From Achatina immaculata (lineage: Eukaryota; Mollusca; Gastropoda; Stylommatophora; Achatinidae), in the NCBI GenBank assembly GCA_009760885.1, contig CM019691.1, positions 26,163,314 through 26,227,313 on the forward strand: DNA of 64,000 nucleotides, given 5' to 3'. The notes beneath the pieces are model-generated. The model did no database searches. It was given only the letters and a program-made list of their open reading frames with translations, and was not told the DNA's origin. Position numbers and translations under genes: made by a program. Of the stretch, positions 26,901 to 41,900 are shown one piece after another (within the stretch, counting starts at the first letter, position 1; each line of letters begins with the position of its first letter).

Positions 26901-29900
26901 ACATATCACAGGATGTAATAATGCAAAATTTGACAAATACCCAGTTCTGGCTTAGTTTTCTTGAACTTATGTATCATCCTCAGAATACAAGCATGTTAAT
27001 TATTTTGTTCATTATATTCACAAAGTCACTTAGAGAAGGAGGACTGGTGCAGGTTTGGAGAACAGCTGATGGAACATTTGTAGGAAGCCTAGATCTAGAT
27101 GAACAAGTGAGTAATTATTTATGACATGCGTGTGAATTATTTCCAGTGTGAATAATTTGAAAGTCTAACGTATTGACAAAATATGGTATTAGCAAATGAA
27201 CAGTGGCATAGTAGGATCATTACTAGCTACTCATACAAATTATGGCAGTGTTTTATTAGTTCAACAGGTCAAAAATAAGTTCCATGAGCAAGTGTTTTAA
27301 GTTGCAATGAAAACTGTACAAGGTTTAAAAAAAGAGGGGTTGGGGGGTGGGGGAAGGGGAAGCAACTCTATCATTCCTTCAGGGTACATTTGGAGATATG
27401 CTGTTAGTGCCTATATTTTCCTTGATCTGCCAGCATGCTAGAGGATGATGGATAAACATCACACCTGGCTGACTATCTTTTCTCAGTTCCAAACGAACCA
27501 CATACACATTTCTATAACTGGGGTGAGTGTCAAGATTTAAACCACCACCCTTAACTCTTTGTATACTGGGGGTGTTTCCCTCAAAAGACCAAGGGAGGTA
27601 AATTTCACAATGTGGAATGGGATGGTTTTCACATTTAAAAGAATGACAAAGGCATAATCTGATTTATAGTATCATATATTATATGTTATTTTGAAGAAGA
27701 AAAAATCTATTTTGTTTTTCTAATAAAATTTTTTATATTTTGTTAGTATACAACAAAAAAAAGAGCTAAGAACTGAGAAGAAAGATTGGAAAATGAAGGA
27801 ATTGAATTAATTTTTTTCACTTACCCATCAAGTTAATCCACTGTAGTTGGTCATATAATTCCATAATGAATAAAAATGTACACAAATACCTTTTCTTCAC
27901 ATATCCTCCAAAATTTACACGAAAATATATATTAATTATGCATTCACAGCAAACTAAAAACACCAATATTTACATGAAAACAAGTGGGCGGGCATTGACT
28001 AATATTTATTATTTGTATTTATTATTTAATGACCAGAAAACAGGCAGTTGTGTTTTTTTTAAATTTGAAGCATTCTACAACATTTAATTTTTTAAATTAC
28101 ACAATCTCCAGCATTACTTATTGTGATATTACAGCTAGTACTAGCAAAAAGCTGATAAGTTGTATCACCAGCTACCTTCTAGCACCTTTTGCTGCTGGAC
28201 CAAAAAAAACATCCTAATCCTTTGAATCAGCGCCACATGGGTCCGAAAATTCAAAATCTCTATTACTGCATTCTCTTCACCACAGTCTAGACATTTTTAA
28301 TTAAATTCTGAGCTTGTAGTGCAGAAATACGCTGCACTAAACGAAATAAACTGCCACTGAAAGCCATATTTGTTGATAAACATAAACCTAGCGACGACAA
28401 ACTTCGACAAAAATTTGTTAAATTAACACACAACGCTCTAAAAAATCAGCTGAAACACGCGCCTCATATCGATAAATGGATTCCGGAAGGAATTCCAACT
28501 GCTGGTTTTAAGTATACTTTGATTATTTTGAAAATTAGAGAGCTACAAATCGTCATCGCACTGAGGGGAAAAAACCTGCTGACAGTAAAACTTTACAGCT
28601 ATATAATCACATTATAAAATAAATATTCATCAAAAGTAGGCCTGCTGAGTAATCGCCACTAACATGTGAATAACACATGAAAAATTTGTGCTATGAAATT
28701 TTTTAAAGCACCCAAATGCATTAATTAGGGTACATTAGTCCAATTAACTTTGAAAAATAGTAAACAAAGTATCTGGGAGCAAGCCTGTATTTGTCAGATT
28801 GTTATCTAAAATCGCAGTACATATAAAATTTACTGAAGATCAGATATCTTGTAGACAGCAAGTAGCTGGTAGATTGTAGTGTTGTATTTTTTACCTATGG
28901 GAGGATTCAAATCTTTTGAAAGGTAGACATATCACACCTTCCTCTTACTCTGATACAGACCAGTGCCGTTATAGACCCTGGGGCAATGCTGTCTGATGCC
29001 CTAATATCTGCAGATTACTTATTCAGATCAGACATGTGACATCACAAGTATGGGCTGATCCCAATTATGGGCTTCAAAAACATGCACTATTGTAAGAAAG
29101 GACATAATAAGAGTAGGCCTAAGCATTGTTTACAAACAATTACCGCTGTGTTTTGACTGATTGAAAGTTGTATGAATGACTTAATAGATTGCCTATTACA
29201 AGAATTATGACTCCCTTGGACCATCTTCTAAAAAATCTTAAATGCTTGTGAAAGGACACAAAAAAAAAATTGAGGTTTGACAAGAGCTGTAAGTTTTTGT
29301 GGAAAATTCTGACCACCTGATAATGATCAACAAACACCAGAGAAACCAATGGAAATGAAAAATAAATACACAAACTGTCATAACTCTCTGAAGATGAGCC
29401 ACTGTTACCCCTCTCCTCCTCCTCCACAAAAACAGCTGTTGACAGACTTGAGCAACAAATTTACACTTACTTTACACTTACATTACATTACACCAAAGTA
29501 GTCAGCTATATGAGGACAAATACCCAGTTCTGGCTTAGTTTGCTAGAAAATATTTACCATCCTCAGCTACTGCTGTGTCAATATGAAGTTGTTTTCTATA
29601 TTTGGATATATTATTAATTGAAAAAAAAGCATCCTTTGAACCATAAATAAACCTGTAAATAAACTGGTCTGCTTAATCAGTTGGCTGAATGAGTAATTTA
29701 ATAGTCAGAGAATCTATTATTTTTCATCTTCATATCATTTTAAAGATTTTGTTTTGTGATGTGGTTTAAAAAAAAAGTTACTTTTATCTGTTGATTAATG
29801 TTTCAGTGTTTATTCAGTTATTTATGTTACACAGACTTTTTTTATTAAACCAACATTTGTGCAGGCAGATGGTTATTAAAAAACTATTTTATATTAGAAA

Positions 29901-32900
29901 TTAACACTGAGCTATTTCTGATTTACAGAACAATATTAATGTGCTTGAAAGAAATACCTAAAATTTTAGTTAAGGCGCAGTTAATTTGCAATAAAAATTG
30001 TAATCTTGTGATTAACTGTGATTAAATTTTTTAATCAAACAGCAGCCTTAATCATCATTAAATGTGTGATGCACTGTTTGCTTCTTATCACAGCAGGCAT
30101 TTTTCTTTTGGGCATAATCTCCCAGATTAAGGTCGTGTGGGATGTCTGTACATGCCACTGCTGTTTTTGTTGTTGTGTCTTTTTGGAGCTGTTAGCGGGA
30201 TGTTCTTAGTTTTCAGTTAGGAAGGTACTGGAGCACAAGCATGTCAGAGTAGAAATGGGTTATGATGGCTAGCTTGAAGACTCGAGGGTGGACCCAGAAA
30301 AGCACTCTACAGTCATGGGGACCATAGTGAGCCTTACAGGGCCAGGTACTAGGAGCAGCAGTGGAGAAGTGGGTCTTTGTCAGAAACTTTGCAGGCTGTG
30401 ATAATGTGTCATCACTCTAGCACAGTCATCTTTGCTCTCTTTCGAGGCAGTAAGGCCCAAGTGGTCAAACACAGAATATTCTTATCCACCCTTTGGATGT
30501 GTCGTAAAGAAGGGCAGGTTCCTCAAAACATTAAAAAAAATAGTTTTAAATTTTCTACAGTGATAGTAATTTTTAATAGTAATTTTATTTTTTTTTAAAC
30601 AGTGTGAAACACTGGTCTGCAGTCGTTTAACTCAGTATGCTGTAGCTGGAACTAAGACAGGAAATCTGTGTTTCATTGACCTAACAAGTCCCAATAATCC
30701 AAGGCTTATTTTGAAGCGAAAAATGTTCAAGCTTCCTATCAAATATATGGTGTAAGTTGAAATGTGGTGTGATTTGGGAATAATGTGTGCTTTAATAGAA
30801 AGTGCAGCAAGATTAAATGTGAAAATGTGGGATGCATTTGATAAATCTCTCTCTCTCTCTGAACCTTAAGTGCCCAGGGCACATGGGGCTTCTGCAAGGG
30901 TTTTCCACAAATGCCTGTCTTTCGCCTTTTTTTCTGCTCTTGCCCAGGTGAGCCCTCTATTGCTCAACATCCTTTCTGTTGTTCTTCCTGCAAAGAATAG
31001 GACCACTGTACCCTACCATGCATGATCGTAAAAGGCGACTAAGGAGGGTTCAGCATAGGGCCAGCAACCCTATCTGGTAAAAAACTATCAGACTGCTACA
31101 GAAATTTGATAAATAAATCCATTTAATTTTCATTAGTTTTCATTTCTGATGAAATCAGGGTTTCACATAGTTCTTGCAGTTCAGTCTATTCTGTACAACT
31201 CTTTTTTCCTCATGTCTTTGATTGTGGGCATTATTTTTATCTATTCCACTGCTGATTTTCCACATATTTTGTGGACGCCCAGCACTGCATTTTCCAAGTG
31301 TGTTGCAGTCTAGGGATCCATGTTAGAAATGATAAGTTTAATTCCACTGTATATCTATTTTATATATATATATCAAGGTCCGACAATTAAGTAATGAGAC
31401 TAATTACATTAAAAAATAAAATAAACAACAGCTGAAGGTATAACCTTTATTTTATTCAAAGTAACCCCTTGTGCATTGATACAGCTAGTGGCATGATCTA
31501 ACAAACACTGGAACGATCTCTGCAGTTGTTCTGTTGGTATGGCCCTTAAACTCGATGTTACAGCCCTTTGGATGTCATCAGTATTATCAAAGATGTGTCC
31601 TTTCAATGGTAACTTTAATTTTGGGAATAGAAAATAATCACAGGGAGACAAATCTAGGGAATAGGGTGGATGGCTGAGAACACACACTTGTTTTGGGGCC
31701 AAAAATTCCTGTACAACTACCGCCCGGTGAGCTGGTGCATTATCATGAGGAAGGAAAAAACTGCCAGGTGTTGAATACTCGAGTCAGACTCAGAGAATCC
31801 TTTTCAATAGGCGTTTCAAAATACTTTAATAAACTTTGGCAGTGACAGTCTGTCCCTCTGGAATACTTTGTGAATAACTCTTTTGCTGTCATAGAAGCAC
31901 ACCAATATTGTCTTCACTTTTGACTTTTGAAGACAAATTTTTTTTTTCTTTTGGTGTTGATGATAACTTCCACTGAGCACTTTGGCATTTAGTTGTGGAT
32001 CAAAACAGAAAATCCATGTTTCATTCTCTGAAACAATCAAATTTAAAAAATGTTTATTTCTGTGACACATTTTGATGGCGTCTTTTGCGTACTCAACATG
32101 CTGATGTTTTTGATCATCAGACAATGAGTATGGTAGAAACCAGCAAGCAGTTTTTTTCTTGCCCAAACCTTTCACTAAAATTTTACAAATGGTTAACAAC
32201 AAATTCATCTGCCATCATCCTCACAGTCAAACAATGATCTTCTTTTATCCATTCTCTGACTTTTGCAATGAGTTCCTCATTATGAACAGAAATGGGTGTT
32301 CATGTCAAGTTGCATATGTAATCATTTCCACACCACTTTTAAATCATGAATACCACCTGAATATCTGTGCATGAGATAAACACTTATCCCTATAAACTTG
32401 TCGCCTCATTTCAGCTGTCTCAATGGCACTTTTTCCAAGTTTTAAACAGAATTTAATGTTAGCTTTTTGCTCCATGCTGATTATGTAACAATGCACCTCT
32501 GACTAGGTCATCAAAATGGCAGCTTGTTTGTCATCTGCTTATCAGGTGGCAGTGAAAAGTTGTCAGATCATAGATGAAGGTTGCCTCTTTGATTTCCATG
32601 CTTTGCTTCATAGATGGCATTTTTGTCTTGGCCATAATAAAATCAGTCTCATTACTTAATTGTTGGACCTTGTGTGTGTGTGTGTGTGTGTATGTGTGTG
32701 TATATATATATATATATGGGTGATGCTTCTTGTAGCATGCAGTCATAGAAACAACATAATGGTTATTTGTATAACTGAACACAGTGTAAACATTTTGTAA
32801 CATTATTTATTTTACTGAAGGCATGAATCAGTTCATATTGTCTATTTGGCTAGGTGCCTCATTATTCACCTCTTATGCATGTCATTTATTCTGTGCCATC

Positions 32901-35900
32901 TTATCTTATATCTTATATCCTTCCCGTGCAAAGTAGTTCGCCAATTATTCTGTGCCATCAGCAGAATAAAATACAGATGTACCTTGTAAGATGTCTAATC
33001 AATAGTGAACTGATTTATTATAAAGGGGCAGTTGATTTAAAGCTCATCACTGTCATTCTGCAGTCACTCAAAGTGTAAAAATAGGTATCTGACAGACAAT
33101 GTCAGAGAAAACAACCTGTGAAGCTGGAGAATGTCTGTCAGTATTTGAGTACACTGTGAGGTACAGTGCATTAAGAGATGAACTTATGCTCATGTAAAAT
33201 CAGTGTCATGCATAAAGAACTGTGCAAACTCAGAAATCTTCTTGATTAATAAATAATATGAATGAGATAATGCAATGAAAAATTGGTGAACTACCTTGCG
33301 AGCCCTATGTGACGTTTAACAGCACGAGAAGGATATAAGACATAAGATAAGAAGATTGCAATATTAGATGCATAGCTAGAAATATACCAGTTTTATGAGA
33401 TGTCAGGATGATAATGATACTTTTATAGTGGGAAAATTTGCCAATTTATCTTTGTCCTTTATTCATGTTTAATTCTTCTTTCAGAATAATAAAGCATTCT
33501 ATTTATTTAATCTGTTTAAAGCAAAAGATGCATTTAATAAAAATTTTTATTGAAAGTTCACTATCTTTTATCATAATTTTTATTATGTAACATCCTGAAG
33601 TAATCTTCATGAAATCACACTCTCTTTTAACTCTGGACTAAAAACTAAAATTTCAGTTTCAATGGTGATGAAGGGACTCTTTTGTTTGTGGCATCCACCA
33701 GTAGCACAGTTTTCATTCTTGATGCAAGACCATCAACAAGCTTCAATGTTATTGGCCAAATATGTAAGAGCATTATAATATTAATCATTGCAACTCACAT
33801 TAATAAAGATATATTTATAATAAACATTAACTCTTTAAAGAAGGCTTTAGAAAATTTCAGCAAGAAAGGCCTCACTATGTTTTTTTTTTATCCATTTCCT
33901 TTGTTATGGATGGCCAATTTTGGATATGAGCAGTGGTTCTAAAATTGGATGGTACCCCTGGGTATTGGGAAGATTCAGGTGCATTCAGGATATTCAGGGT
34001 GGCAATAAAAGAAAAATCCAAGGCAGGGTGTATTAGAGAACCAACTGAATGGAAAAGTTATTGGAGGTGTTTGGGACAAGAGACCAGGAACCTGAAAAAA
34101 ATTTGGGAACCACTGGACTAGAGTAATTGTACCATGGTAAAATTTGATGTGGTAAAACAGCATTTTTAAGTTTCATTTATTCATTCATTCATTTGCATGT
34201 CCCCTGCGGAATTTTGCCACCCAAACAGCACTCCTGTAGGCCTCTCAGTTGTGAGCAAGATGGCCTGGTGCTGCTGCATCCATTTGCAGATCGTCAACGA
34301 TGTCTTGCAGCCATCTTCGTTTTGGTCTTCCTCTTTTTCTTTTTCCCATTATGTATCCCTCCAATACGGTCTTCTCTAAATTATCATGACGTTTAATGTG
34401 TCCAAAATATTTAAGTTTTCTCTCTTTAATCCACTTTACTAGCCAGCCTTCTTCAATATTAAGCTCTTGTAGTATAGATATATTTGTTATTTTTTGTGAC
34501 CACGATATTTGGAGAACTCTTCTGTAGCATTTACATTCAAAGGCATTTATGTGTTTCTCAGCTGTTTTGTTAAGTGTCCAGATCTCACAGACATATGTTG
34601 CGATGGGAAAGATGCATGCCCTTAAAAATCTTATTTTTGTAGTTCTGTCTGCTCCTCTCCACAGATTCTTTATTTGTTTTACTTTCTGAAGAGCAATAGA
34701 TGTACTCCTTTTAATTTCCCTCATTGTATCTCCATTATTAGTTAGTAGTGATCCAAGATATTCAAAACTCTCCACTTCTTCCAATTTTTCCTCATTTATA
34801 TATATTTCAGCTGCCCTGTTTGTTTTGTCAGTTGTCATCAATTTAGTTTTCGTTGCATTAAGATAGAGGTTCTGCTCTACGCTGTTCTTACGGACTGACA
34901 TAATTAGTTTTTCCATTCCTTTTTGTGTTGTGGACAGTAACACTGTGTCATCAGCATATCTAATCTCTGGTATTTCACAACCTCCAATTGTTATGGCATC
35001 GTAATATTCTTTGTCTACATCTTCTCTAACATTCCTGATTATATTTTCAGTATGCAAGTTAAATAAGTAGGGTGACAATATGCACCCTTGACGGACCCTT
35101 GTTTTATGTCAAAACAACTGGTTGTTTCACCATTTATTCTTACTGCTGCTTGTTGTTCTAGATACAGCAGTTTCATTTATACTATGTGCTAATAATGCTT
35201 TGGGTTTAGTGCCATGTTCATTCATAAAATTGAGCAGTGCAGTTAGCAAGCTACTTTGTTTGTCAGAGCTTGCAGGTTCTAATGCAGTGCCATTACCCTT
35301 CATGCAACATAACTGTAAAAAAAAAGGTAACCATCTTAAAAAATTAGGAAACATTGCTTTGCAGGACAAGACACTCCAGAATGCACACCACATTTAGTTG
35401 TTAGTCTGTTAAAGCAAAGCAGGATATTCATGTAGAAATTGGTCTGCATTTATTAAACTATGTTTGCATTGAAAATGCATGAAAGAAAAAAAAAAGAAAA
35501 ATCCAGAAAATTCTGTTAAATTCATCATCATCATCATTATTGTCATCGTTGTCATCGTCATCTTCATCATCATCATCCTGTGTTTATGTTGTTCATGTAA
35601 GTTCCCAACAGTGGATCTCTAGTTTGCTCTGACTCTTGCTTTCACATGCACTTGATCAGACTGTTTCCTGCCCATGCATTAAAATTATCCACTCATATGC
35701 GTTTTTGTCATCTTCTTAGTTATCCTTCCTGCTCAGTTTTTCCATCTAGTTTTGATTTCTATATTATGTTATGCCTCTTGAAAATACCAAAGTACTTCAA
35801 CTACGGCTGAATCAACTGTAGTAAATACATCACATGTACTGCATATTTACAATTAGCTGATGGTACAATCAAAAGTAGATGATTTGGTAGTCATGATTAA

Positions 35901-38900
35901 AAAATATTCTGGGAATATAATTGAGAGCAAGACAGTACAGAAGAATTATAGATTATTATCAATATCAAATACACTGCTGGCGAGATTTTTCAGATGCCAC
36001 GTGTGGAGTGAAGCTCCTCCCGGCCAAGGAAGAAAATGCAGAAAAGCAGTGAAGGTTGCTGTGTGGCGTCAATGTGAAAAGGTGATGGAAAGGATAAAGT
36101 GAAGCTTAATCAGTATGTCCTGTAGTATCGCGGTGAGTGCTACCCATACCATGGCACCTCTGCTCTAGAGGTTGGCCACGTCCGAAATACGTCTATATTG
36201 GTGAAATATGCTTAAACCATCTTACACCAGGGGTGAAACTTGATGGCTACGCATGTCACAGTACCTCTGCTCTAGAGGTCGGTCATGTCCTAAACATGCC
36301 CATACTGGGATAATATGCCTAAACCGGCTCAACCCAGGGGTGGAAGTCACTGGTGGTGAGGATTCATCCTCCTGGACAAAAGCTCCGTCCTGGTCACAAC
36401 TAGGAAGGGTAATGGCCACGACTACAAAATGCTGGACCAGGGCAGTCTAGATAGGCAACCGTCTCTCACCCAGCGGGGATGTATGCATATCCTAATCACG
36501 CTGAGGTTTTCCGGTGAGAAACTCCAGCGCCGGAATGAAATCACAACTACTTCTCACCTGGCGGTGATACACGGGTATCTTAAAACACATCGAGGTTTTC
36601 CAGTGAGAAGTCCAACTCTAGCTCAGATGGGCTACCACCTCTCACCTAGTGGGGATATACTGATATCCAAAACACACTGAGTTTTCCATTGAGAAAGTCC
36701 AACTCCAGATCAAATTGGTGCAATATAAACTAGTGTCACGCAATCCCGCTTCTGAGACCCACCAAGAATACAGGCTCAAGCCCTGTGATACTCTGAACCT
36801 CTTGTGGTCCTTTTTGGGACCACACGGGGAACTACGGGACCTATTGAGGACCACAGGTGTAAATTCAGTAGGATCACAGGGCAGTCTTAGTGGTAGAAGC
36901 AAACGAAGAAGAAGAAGAAGATCAGTATGAAATAAAACATATTATTCACAACAGAAGCCATAGACAGGAAACTCTCTATTTATTTAGCAGATGGAACACA
37001 AAGTGTCTTTAATGTTGTAATTAAACTGTGGCTACTTTTTAATCTCTGAAAGAGTTTTTGAAGCAGGTACTAAGATATTAGCTATTTAAGGAATTTTGCT
37101 AAACATTCTCTCTCATGGCTGATTCTGAAATTATTTCTTCATCTTCTTCGTTCATTTGTTATGTACTCAACCATAAGAGACAGGTCACCTCCACAAAGTA
37201 CTTTGACAGCAGGAGATATTCACAAGTTCCTCATAGTGTTCTAGTGTAAATTTGACTGACATATTCAGCCATAGCAAAAATTATTTTACTGTAGAAGTTC
37301 TCTTATCATGATTAATGCTGTCTCATTATTATCTTTCTCATTGTAATCAGTAAAGAAATAAAATTTAGTACTTTTTTTAACCAGTGCTGTTTTATATGTG
37401 TAATCTGGTTTTTTCAGATCTATAATATTTAATTTTACAGCTGTAATTGGCAAAATTCAAGCGCTAGCAACTTATATGGCAAATCGTGCTGTAATGCTGC
37501 TGGTTTCTTCCAACAACAACCAACAGATACATGGCTCCAACCTTCTAACCAAGTTTGTCTTTGCTGATGAGGTTATCAGAGGTCAGTATACAGCAAAGAG
37601 TGTAGGATTTGAAAAGCTATATCAAATGTGAGCTTAGGAGCAGCTGAATTGATGGTTAACTAGATTGTTGTGTAAGGACAATGGAGTGAAGGTCAGCTTC
37701 TTTTGCACTGCATTTGATCCAACTATAAAAATTGGTACCCAGCACATTGTATTAGGGTAAATTATTGTTTTTTTTTAAAGATCTTATTGCATTTTTCATG
37801 ATGCTTGTGGTAAATATGATGGTGAAACAAATGAAAGTTCATTCATTCATTTGCATGTCCCTTGCAGAACTTTGCCTCCCAAACAGCACTCCTGTAGGCC
37901 TTTCGGTTGTGAGCAAGATGGCCTGCCACTGATGCATCCATTTGCAAATCCTCAACGATGTCTTGCAGCCATCTTCACCTTGGTCTTCCTCTCTTTCTTT
38001 TTCCCATTATGTACCCTTCCAAGACGCTCTTCTCTAGATTATGATGACGTTTAATGTGTCCAAAATATTTAAGTTTTCTCTCTTTAATCCACTTTACTAG
38101 CCAGCCTTCTTCAGTATTAAGCTCTTGTAGTATAGATATATTTGTTCTTTTTTGTGTCCACGATATTTGAAGAATGTTATAAAATGCAAATTACACAAAA
38201 CTAATTTAGTACAAGGAAAAAAAATAACACATCGGTTTTGTAAAATAGGGCTTTGCCTTTGCTTTACAGTGTAACACTATCTGTGAACAAGCACATAAAT
38301 TCCAGTAAGAAAAAAAATTTGCATGCACATCCTTGTGTACTTGCCCAGGATAGTCACTGTCATGTTTGTTATGCTTTGAAGTTAATAAACCAATTGAAGA
38401 CAGGAACCTTGCACATGCACTCATCACCGTACACTGCAGATATTTCATCGTGGATGTCTGAGCAAATGAGAATCTGATGACAGAACGCACTTCTTCCTCG
38501 GAGTTTGTCTTCAGCAGCCACCATATCGACCTGCTATTCTCAGGTTGCTGTTTAGTGATAGTGATGCCGAATGCTTACTGACATCATGGACCTTTGTGTT
38601 AATACCTAATACCACTAAAGGATTTGTATCTGTTCTGTTAGAAATTTTATCTCTGTTTTCTAACTTTCATTTGATTTCATAGTTGACAACTGTTTTACTA
38701 TTCAAGCATGCCTGATTAAAACTTAACAGTTCATTCATTATATGCCACGTTGGAGAGTACTGGCAATTATCCTCTTCATCTTGTGCTATCCATGGTGTTT
38801 CTTATCAACTCAAATGCATTTCTTTTTCCAAATCACTAGGTCAGTCTGCTGATATACTTTTGTCTTGGTCTCCTTCTCTTTCTTTTTTCTTTGAATTTTC

Positions 38901-41900
38901 CACTCATTACCAAGTTATCTAACATTGTCTTCTCATGACTTGTCTTTGACTTTGACTGTCTTTTTCTTATAATTTTACTTTGTATTTGTTAAAAAAAAAT
39001 CAGGAATATTTTTTTTTTGTAGAAGCAAAATATCATATTGTAACATTTGTACTTTTATCTTTATAAAACAATACAACACAGAACACAGAGTGGCAGAGGA
39101 AGAGAGAAAATTAACTTATGAAGAAAGAATCATTTATCTAGCTCTTTGTTTATCGCCAGTCATAAGAAAAACAGGCAGAAGAATTGTAGGTATTATTATT
39201 ATTAAATCATTATTACTATTAATCATTATGATACATGTAACCCAATAGTGTTATGTGGCTTATAAGAGCAACTTCTTCACCCTTTAAAAATGATCTCATT
39301 TTTCAGTGTTCTATGTTACAGTCACAAAGGGTTAAATGTCTTTTTTTTTTTTTTAAATTCTCACTGGAGATGAAAAATAGATATTGAAATTATAGTTACT
39401 AGTCTGTGAAACAAAATATCTTTACTCATATTCATTTCCTTTTCTGTAAATTCTTATTTTGCTGAGGTTTATTTTTCTTCCAGACATTCAATCCCATTAC
39501 AAGAGCTCAGTGTGTGATATTAAAGATGAATCATGTAAAATTCTCAAGATGGGTCTCCGACATGCCATCTACGGTTTGGCAATTGGAGATGGTGAAGTTG
39601 TCTATGCCATAAGTGCCCACACAAAGAGACTTCTCAGTTTCACTTTGCCAGACCAAGAAAAGAAACTGAGGAAGGTAAGTCTAAAATGAATAATTCAAAT
39701 AAGCTAATAGTTCTTTACAGCAACTATCTTCTACCATAAAGAGTTAACACAGTCTCTTACATTTATTCTCCTCTGCAATAAACATTTAACATAATCCTTA
39801 CATTTTTCTGCCATAAAGTGTTAACACAATCCTTTATAGTAACATTCTTCAGCTTGAAGGATAGTAACATTCTTCAGCTTGAAGGATAGTAGCATTCTTC
39901 AGCTCGAAGGACAGTTTCTCATTCCCATATCCTATTAATATCTCTATTGTCTTATTCATGCAAGTGTGGGTGAAGGTATTGTCTAATTTGGTTATCAGTG
40001 ACACCCATTTGCTGGCAACTTGCACCAGGGTTGGCAAATCATAGCTGACCAAGATCCTGTATCACCTCACCATTGATGCTCACAGTAACAGGCCTGGCCT
40101 GGTTAATGGGGCAGACTGTCCTACAGTTGTCATGGCAGCAGGGTCTGCTGAAGACATATTGTATCCCCTTGCTTTTTAGCTGCAATCAGGGAATGAAAAA
40201 ATAGTCTCTGTATTCCTCTCCCTGTGCTTCACGAAGTCTCTACAGCATTGGCTGCAAAGGTCATGCTTACAGTTTCAGGTAGAAACATTATTCATGCAAG
40301 TGTCGTATTGTATCATCATTTATGCAACTTACATGGAATTAGCAGAATAAAATGTATTTATTAAACTCATGAAGTCTTCTCTTCATTATTGAAATTGCAG
40401 TAATACACAAGTTTAAAGCATTCTTTATCAGTTTTACATTTTTTGCAAAGAAAGTGTTGTGTTTTGTTAATGCTAGAGCACAGGATTTTGTGTTTTGTAG
40501 GTTCCACAAATTTAAGTTTTCATTTCGCCTAATAATGATAATGAATGTTAAACAGTTAAGTTAGAGAAGTCAGACTTTTTTATTAATTTTATTCAGAAAA
40601 GAGCGTTTAACTTGCATTTATCATAAACTTTTTTTTTTTTTTTTTTAATTAAAGAAGTATTTTAACTTGCATTTTTTAAAGCACTAACACCATATCCCTG
40701 TGTGGCTCTAAGGCATGACAGGGTTACCTTTACCGTTACTATTTCTTAAATAAACTGTTTGAAAAAAAAGAACATTTAACTCGTTTTAAATTTCATAGTT
40801 TCCAGAACAGTTTATCATTCAGTTTCTGTATGTTCTTTATCAGTCTTTTCCACAATTTTATGTTGATACCGTTTAGGTTCATCTTTACCTTATTCTCATA
40901 TCCTCAAAATCTGCAGTATTTGGTGAAATCATCAGTCTGTTTTACTTATTTTAGAATATCCTAAACTGCTGAATTATTCATGTTATTTTTTTTTCTTCAG
41001 ATTGACTTACTTCTGAGTCCTACAGCAGAGTTTCCTGGCCACTCTCTGCCAGGTGGGAATCTGCTTGTGTCTCCTAATCTGAAATGGCTTCTCACCTATG
41101 CACCTGATGGCTGTGTCAAAATTAGACCATTCACTACATTGGTTTGTCTTTGTGTTTTGAACAAATTACAAACTGTTAATATATTAGTACTATCTACTAT
41201 TTGAATCTAAGTCATGAAAAAAAAAGGAGAAAAGTTTTAAAAAATGACATTCATCTCACAGCTTGTGGATTTCTGTAGGGGAAAGAATCTACAGGTAAAA
41301 TGGCGGGCATTTAATAATCACTCATAAGAATTATGCAACAATATGGCTGGCTGAAAGTTAAGAAGAAGGTGGTGGTGGTGAGGGAGGGGGAAGAGGAATG
41401 CAAAGGTTGTGAAGTTGAACACAGAGATGGACAGAACAAAGTAATTGTCTTTAATAGGTGGGAAGGACCCAGAGAATTAGTGATATGCAGAAATGACATT
41501 GAAACAGACAGGTAGAAAACAAGCTGAAAAACTGCTGGAGGTTAGTGAAATTATGTCTTTGGAGGGAGGGAGGGGTAAAATGAGTTTTAGTGCAAATGAT
41601 CTACAAAGTTCAGCAAAGTTCACCGCTGCACGCTGATCTCAGTGGAACAATTTTGGGGAATGATACATCACCAAACAGCGTTGCAACAACACCATATGTG
41701 TGATTACTGGATAATTAATTAATAGTTTTATGGAAAATTTATGGAATTACCTTATTAATGTCCTTTTCACAGTGGTTAGGTTGTGAAATTGTTTGACATT
41801 TCTTTGTGCTTCAAAAATTCAGAGAGCTTTGTGAACATAAGGGTCTCATTTCCAACAGGAGAGAACAGCTGTTTTCAGCCCTCATGAATATCAAGATGGA

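Noticed and set aside
41333..41515. Small basic open frame
   Set aside because: Low-complexity purine-rich DNA; no homology that I can see.
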